This document shows, one piece after another, positions 63,388 to 64,000 of a DNA stretch of 64,000 nt. Numbering within the stretch: the first letter of the stretch is position 1; each line of letters starts with the position of its first letter. The translations under genes and the position numbers were made by a program. Origin of the DNA: an uncultured Erythrobacter sp. (GTDB lineage Bacteria > Pseudomonadota > Alphaproteobacteria > Sphingomonadales > Sphingomonadaceae); contig CANNBH010000001.1 of the NCBI GenBank assembly GCA_947502815.1, forward strand, positions 372,001 to 436,000, given 5' to 3'. Under the pieces are notes generated by a model. It saw only the letters and a program-made list of their open reading frames with translations, did no database searches and had not been told where the DNA came from.

Positions 63388-63669
63388 ATGCAGTTAAGCG
63401 ATCGTTTTACAGTCACGCAGGACGTTGTTGCACGCGAAGTGGGCGGCGAAATGGTCTTGTTGGACTTGTCGAGTGGCCAGTATTTCGGCCTCGACCCTGT
63501 TGGGGCAAGAATTTGGGAATTGCTGTCCGAACGGCCTCATAACCTTAGCGACCTGTGCGACTGCGTTGAAAGCGAATTTGATGCCCCTCGCAAACAGATT
63601 GAAGCAGATTTGATCGAGCTGGCGGAACAACTGCGAGCCCAAGAATTGATCGTCGCGGATCCGGCTTAA
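63388..63669 (+). CDS. Lasso B1 (PqqD-like RiPP recognition element)
   Basis: A 93-residue PqqD-family protein that binds the leader and presents it to B2 and cyclase. The pattern DVVAREVGGEMVLLDLSSGQ, then YFGLDPVGARIWELL, is the winged-helix RiPP recognition fold, and the C-terminal helices (DLIELAEQLRAQELIV) complete it. It lies after the kinase gene on the same strand and is separate from the protease, as in Gram-positive-type lasso clusters. The ABC exporter gene is convergent with it, 12 bases away. Confidence 0.92.
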   Translation: MQLSDRFTVTQDVVAREVGGEMVLLDLSSGQYFGLDPVGARIWELLSERPHNLSDLCDCVESEFDAPRKQIEADLIELAEQLRAQELIVADPA

Positions 63670-63681
63670 TCGCTCTTTGAT

Positions 63682-64000
63682 CTACGCTTGGTCTGAGCGG
63701 ACCGGCGTAACACCATCGGCGCTTAACCTTAGGACCCGGTCTGCCAAAGCGAGGCTGGCTGGGCGGTGCGTGATTATAATCACGGTTCGGTCCTTCAACG
63801 CATCGACGCAGCCTTCCACAAAGGCCGCTTCGCTTTCGAGGTCATACATGCTGGTCGCTTCGTCCAAGATGTAGACCGGCGGATCGCACAGCAAGGCGCG
63901 AGCCAAGGCTATACGCTGTCGTTGCCCGCCTGATAGGCGCACCCCGTGATCGCCGATTTCGGTTTCCAAACCATCGGGGAGGGCGGCAATAAATTGCTCT
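63682..64000 (-). CDS. ABC transporter ATPase, lasso exporter, partial
   Basis: The C-terminal part of an ABC ATPase domain; the gene continues beyond the window end. The signature LSGGQRQRIALARALL, Walker B VYILDEATS and the H-loop IIITHRP are seen, while Walker A lies outside. Such exporters (gene D) usually expel the mature lasso peptide and give immunity. The gene is convergent with B1. Whether membrane helices are fused cannot be seen. Confidence 0.9.
   Translation of the reverse strand, partial: EQFIAALPDGLETEIGDHGVRLSGGQRQRIALARALLCDPPVYILDEATSMYDLESEAAFVEGCVDALKDRTVIIITHRPASLALADRVLRLSADGVTPVRSDQA

Overview
The window is a moderately GC-rich chromosomal segment from an alphaproteobacterium, most likely a sphingomonad of the Erythrobacteraceae type. 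Pointers are the alphaproteobacterial rpoB-rpoC pair, GapR, a DUF1244 protein, a YebC-RuvC pair, the PilZ-HTH regulator, a PQQ alcohol dehydrogenase lipoprotein and a lasso peptide cluster. The assignment is made from protein flavour and gene context, not from a database search.

Positions 1-31.7 kb are mainly core genome. They hold rpoB (3' end) and rpoC with a strong terminator, then gltX, a phospholipid-type methyltransferase and pyk. Next comes an unusual two-gene operon (10.7-13.0 kb): a TIR-transmembrane-SH3b protein followed, with a TAATG stop/start overlap, by a SLOG-like plus class III nucleotide cyclase protein. After that come gapR, ybjQ, a CPBP protease, yebC, a 30-codon membrane ORF, ruvC, a YffB-type protein, a glycerophosphodiesterase, a DCC protein, ubiG, lysC, a PilZ-HTH regulator and a PAS plus degenerate GGDEF protein. 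The stretch ends with a purT...purU group (formate consumer and formate producer), a PQQ dehydrogenase, a dienelactone hydrolase-like protein and an NDUFA9-like protein.

A 14.4 kb genomic island (about 31.79-46.14 kb) is inserted at the 3' end of a tRNA-Leu(CAG) gene. It is bounded by a near-perfect 24/25-bp direct repeat. It carries a P4-type tyrosine integrase, an unknown protein, an AlpA-like regulator preceded by three 10-bp tandem repeats, and a 695-bp gene-free region with short repeats. These are followed by a two-gene module (589-aa unknown plus 720-aa PLD-family protein) and a type I restriction operon hsdM-hsdS-SIR2-hsdR with every junction overlapping by four bases. This is a mobile defence island. 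The PLD module is the best candidate in it for an undescribed system.

From 46.4 to 53.2 kb there is a set of envelope proteins: two YHYH-domain lipoproteins flank an EF-hand protein, a two-component system, a His-rich SCO lipoprotein and a MORN-repeat protein, suggesting a metal- or envelope-related function. A fatty-acid or steroid-type acyl-CoA oxidation set (two unequal acyl-CoA dehydrogenases and an enoyl-CoA hydratase) and an O-antigen ligase-like pair follow.

The right end (59.1-64.0 kb) is a lasso peptide cluster: B2 protease, cyclase, a 44-codon precursor gene that is easily missed, an HprK-like kinase, a PqqD-like B1 protein and an ABC exporter that runs off the window. The predicted core has Gly1 and Asp8 placed for an eight-residue ring.
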